The notes under the pieces are model-generated. The model searched no databases, was not told where the DNA came from, and saw nothing but the letters and a program-made list of their open reading frames with translations. The translations under genes were made by a program, and so were the position numbers. Shown here piece after piece: positions 5,685-6,927 of a stretch of DNA of 6,927 bases. Position 1 is the first letter of the stretch. Each line of letters starts with the position of its first letter. Origin of the DNA: Gammaproteobacteria bacterium (GTDB lineage: Bacteria; Pseudomonadota; Gammaproteobacteria; GRL18); assembly GCA_027076245.1 (NCBI GenBank), contig JALTKC010000121.1:1-6927 (forward strand). Direction: 5' to 3'.

Positions 5685-6927
5685 GGAGTTTGTCCTTATT
5701 GTTCTTATTTTTGTTCTTAAGTGGAAACAGTATAATTACTTCCACTCCTGCTGTATTATCCATTCGATTACGCATGGCTATCATACCATGATGTAATCCA
5801 ATAATGGTTCTGGATACTGATAAGCCGAGGCCAGTACCTTCACCCTGTGCTTTAGTCGTAAAAAAGGGTTCAAATATTGCAGTTTCATGCTGTTTATCCA
5901 ACCCCGTTCCAGTATCCAGTATTTTAACTTCTATCACTGTCTGCCCTGTTTTAAACTTGCCTTCACTCTTTTCTATTAACCAGGGATCAATCACTGAATT
6001 TACTGATGAATATACAGCCAGTTTAAGAGCTCTGTTATTTATATTACCCTGTTGTTTAGCAGCTGTTAGCATAGCCTGAATGGCGTTCATAAACAGGTTA
6101 ATAAATACCTGCTGCAGACGATTTTTATCCATGGGTATATCGGGTAATTGTTCATCCAGTTTCAGACTAAGACTGATATTATGCTGTTTTATTTCATGTT
6201 CTATTAGATGGAGGCTGTTTTTTATTACGGTATTGATATTATCCCGCTGCATCTGCAGTTCTTTTTCTCTGGAAAAATCCAGTAATCCCTTTATGACACT
6301 GTCTGCCCGTTCTACCGCATCCTGCATATCATCTAAAATAGTGCTGACTGTTTCATCATTATCCTCTCCTTTTAGATAATCAATGCTCATTTGCAGTATG
6401 GCCAGAGGGTTTTTTACCTCATGTGCTACTCCAGCAGAAAGACGACCCACAGATTCCATTTTTTCTGCATAAATCAGTTGTTTCTGAGCTTTTTCCAGAG
6501 CCCTTGTTCGTTCAGATATTTTCTGCTTTAAAGTTCGGTTCCATATTAAAATAGCATATACACCAATAAAAACTATTAATGTAATAATAATAACAGGATA
6601 CCAGAACCGGGTACTCTGCCAGAAGGCAATTGGCTGCAGTTTTATCCACTTATTATAAATATGATCCTTCTCTTTCTGGTTAATACTGTCTATGGCTTTC
6701 TGTAAAATACTCTGTAAAATCAACCAGTCTTTTCTTATTCCAAAACTAAGTTCCAGTATTCTATGTTCATGTTTGGGTACATGTACTATATTGAGATTAC
6801 TGATCCCCATTTGTTTCACTGCATAACTAACTGTCGCCAGATTGCTGATCATGGCATCTATGGCACCCAGAGATACCATTTCCACACCGGACTCATCGTT
6901 TTCCAGACGCACAATTTCAATATCAAA
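5677..6927 (-). CDS. Sensor histidine kinase with periplasmic SBP_bac_3-like domain, 5' partial
   Basis: This is a membrane histidine kinase whose N-terminus lies beyond the window. A GTG occurs at 6912-6910, but the frame stays open to 6927 and encodes more sensor-domain sequence, so that GTG is internal. Numbering from it, residues 1-92 are the end of a periplasmic solute-binding (SBP_bac_3) fold: the segment around GAIDAMISNL (17-26), the strand and helix near FGIRKDWLILQSIL, and a closing helix ending NKWIKL, as in BvgS-type sensors that bind small solutes such as amino acids. One membrane segment lies at about 104-125, then a short charged coil. HisKA has phosphoacceptor His164 in GVAHEVKNPL. 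HATPase_c has N-box Asn276, G1 DTGTGL 333-338, F-box FEPFFTTK 347-354 and G2 GEGTGLGLS 357-365. The kinase core is complete with no attached receiver. It ends in a Lys/Asn-rich tail that overlaps the receiver gene. The ligand is unknown. Confidence 0.93.
   Translation of the reverse strand, partial: FDIEIVRLENDESGVEMVSLGAIDAMISNLATVSYAVKQMGISNLNIVHVPKHEHRILELSFGIRKDWLILQSILQKAIDSINQKEKDHIYNKWIKLQPIAFWQSTRFWYPVIIITLIVFIGVYAILIWNRTLKQKISERTRALEKAQKQLIYAEKMESVGRLSAGVAHEVKNPLAILQMSIDYLKGEDNDETVSTILDDMQDAVERADSVIKGLLDFSREKELQMQRDNINTVIKNSLHLIEHEIKQHNISLSLKLDEQLPDIPMDKNRLQQVFINLFMNAIQAMLTAAKQQGNINNRALKLAVYSSVNSVIDPWLIEKSEGKFKTGQTVIEVKILDTGTGLDKQHETAIFEPFFTTKAQGEGTGLGLSVSRTIIGLHHGMIAMRNRMDNTAGVEVIILFPLKNKNKNNKDKLHD
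5689..5718 (-). repeat. Degenerate short tandem repeat in kinase 3' end
   Basis: Read on the minus strand, the 3' end of the kinase gene holds three copies of an AAGAACAAN-like unit: AAGAACAAAAAT, AAGAACAAT and AAGGACAAA. They encode the Lys/Asn-rich tail after the ATPase domain (KNKNKNNKDK). The last unit carries the AAGGA that serves as the ribosome binding site for the receiver gene. The repeat is imperfect and could be a chance product of AT-rich, low-complexity coding sequence. Confidence 0.5.
5693..5697 (-). promoter_or_regulatory. Ribosome binding site of the response-regulator gene
   Basis: On the minus strand AAGGA lies 8 nt before the ATG at 5684-5682. It is the clearest Shine-Dalgarno sequence I see in the window. 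It sits inside the last codons of the kinase gene (Lys-Asp codons AAG GAC), so it supports both the chosen start and coupled translation of kinase and receiver. Confidence 0.65.

Noticed and set aside
5394..6379. Plus-strand open frames opposite the receiver and kinase genes (5394-5645, 5804-6079, 6080-6379)
   Set aside because: They are antisense shadows of well-supported minus-strand domains, and their translations show no recognisable features.
6910..6912. GTG as the start of the sensor kinase
   Set aside because: It falls in the middle of a solute-binding sensor domain and the frame continues to the window edge without a stop.

Overview
The window looks like a chromosomal stretch from a moderately AT-rich Gram-negative bacterium, most likely a gammaproteobacterium. 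The basis is the compact three-gene set moxR / DUF58 / tgpA-type transglutaminase, which is the arrangement known from Pseudomonas and relatives, together with a YhbQ-like GIY-YIG protein. I cannot name a genus. All genes appear intact except the first and last, which run off the window edges. I found no RNA gene, CRISPR array, insertion sequence or phage gene.

Left part, plus strand (2-5047). Four co-oriented genes: the C-terminal ~326 residues of an AI-2E/PerM-family membrane transporter, a MoxR-type AAA+ ATPase (23 bp later), a DUF58 membrane-anchored protein (39 bp later), and, after a 103-bp gap, a TgpA-like multi-spanning membrane protein with a transglutaminase-core domain and a complete Cys-His-Asp triad. 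MoxR, DUF58 and TgpA are a recurrent functional unit: a cytoplasmic AAA+ chaperone-like ATPase, a membrane partner, and a periplasm-facing transglutaminase/protease-like enzyme probably acting at the cell envelope. The 103-bp gap holds the most distinctive non-coding element here, a perfect 15-bp GC-rich palindrome with a 3-nt loop (2951-2983). It ends 6 nt before the apparent GTG start of the transglutaminase gene.

Right part, minus strand (5057-6927). Three genes run leftward: a membrane sensor histidine kinase with a periplasmic solute-binding (SBP_bac_3-like) sensor domain, incomplete at the window edge; a single-domain response regulator; and a small GIY-YIG protein. Both junctions overlap by exactly 8 nt (ATGACTAA and TTGGCTGA), so the three are very probably one transcript with coupled translation. 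The kinase and receiver form a two-component or phosphorelay pair with no DNA-binding output in the window. The link to the GIY-YIG protein may be only positional.

The two blocks converge with only 9 bp between their stop codons and no visible terminator. Most of the content belongs to known families. The items most worth a second look are the palindrome and its placement on the tgpA start, and the tightly overlapped kinase-receiver-nuclease operon. I see no convincing evidence of a wholly new system.
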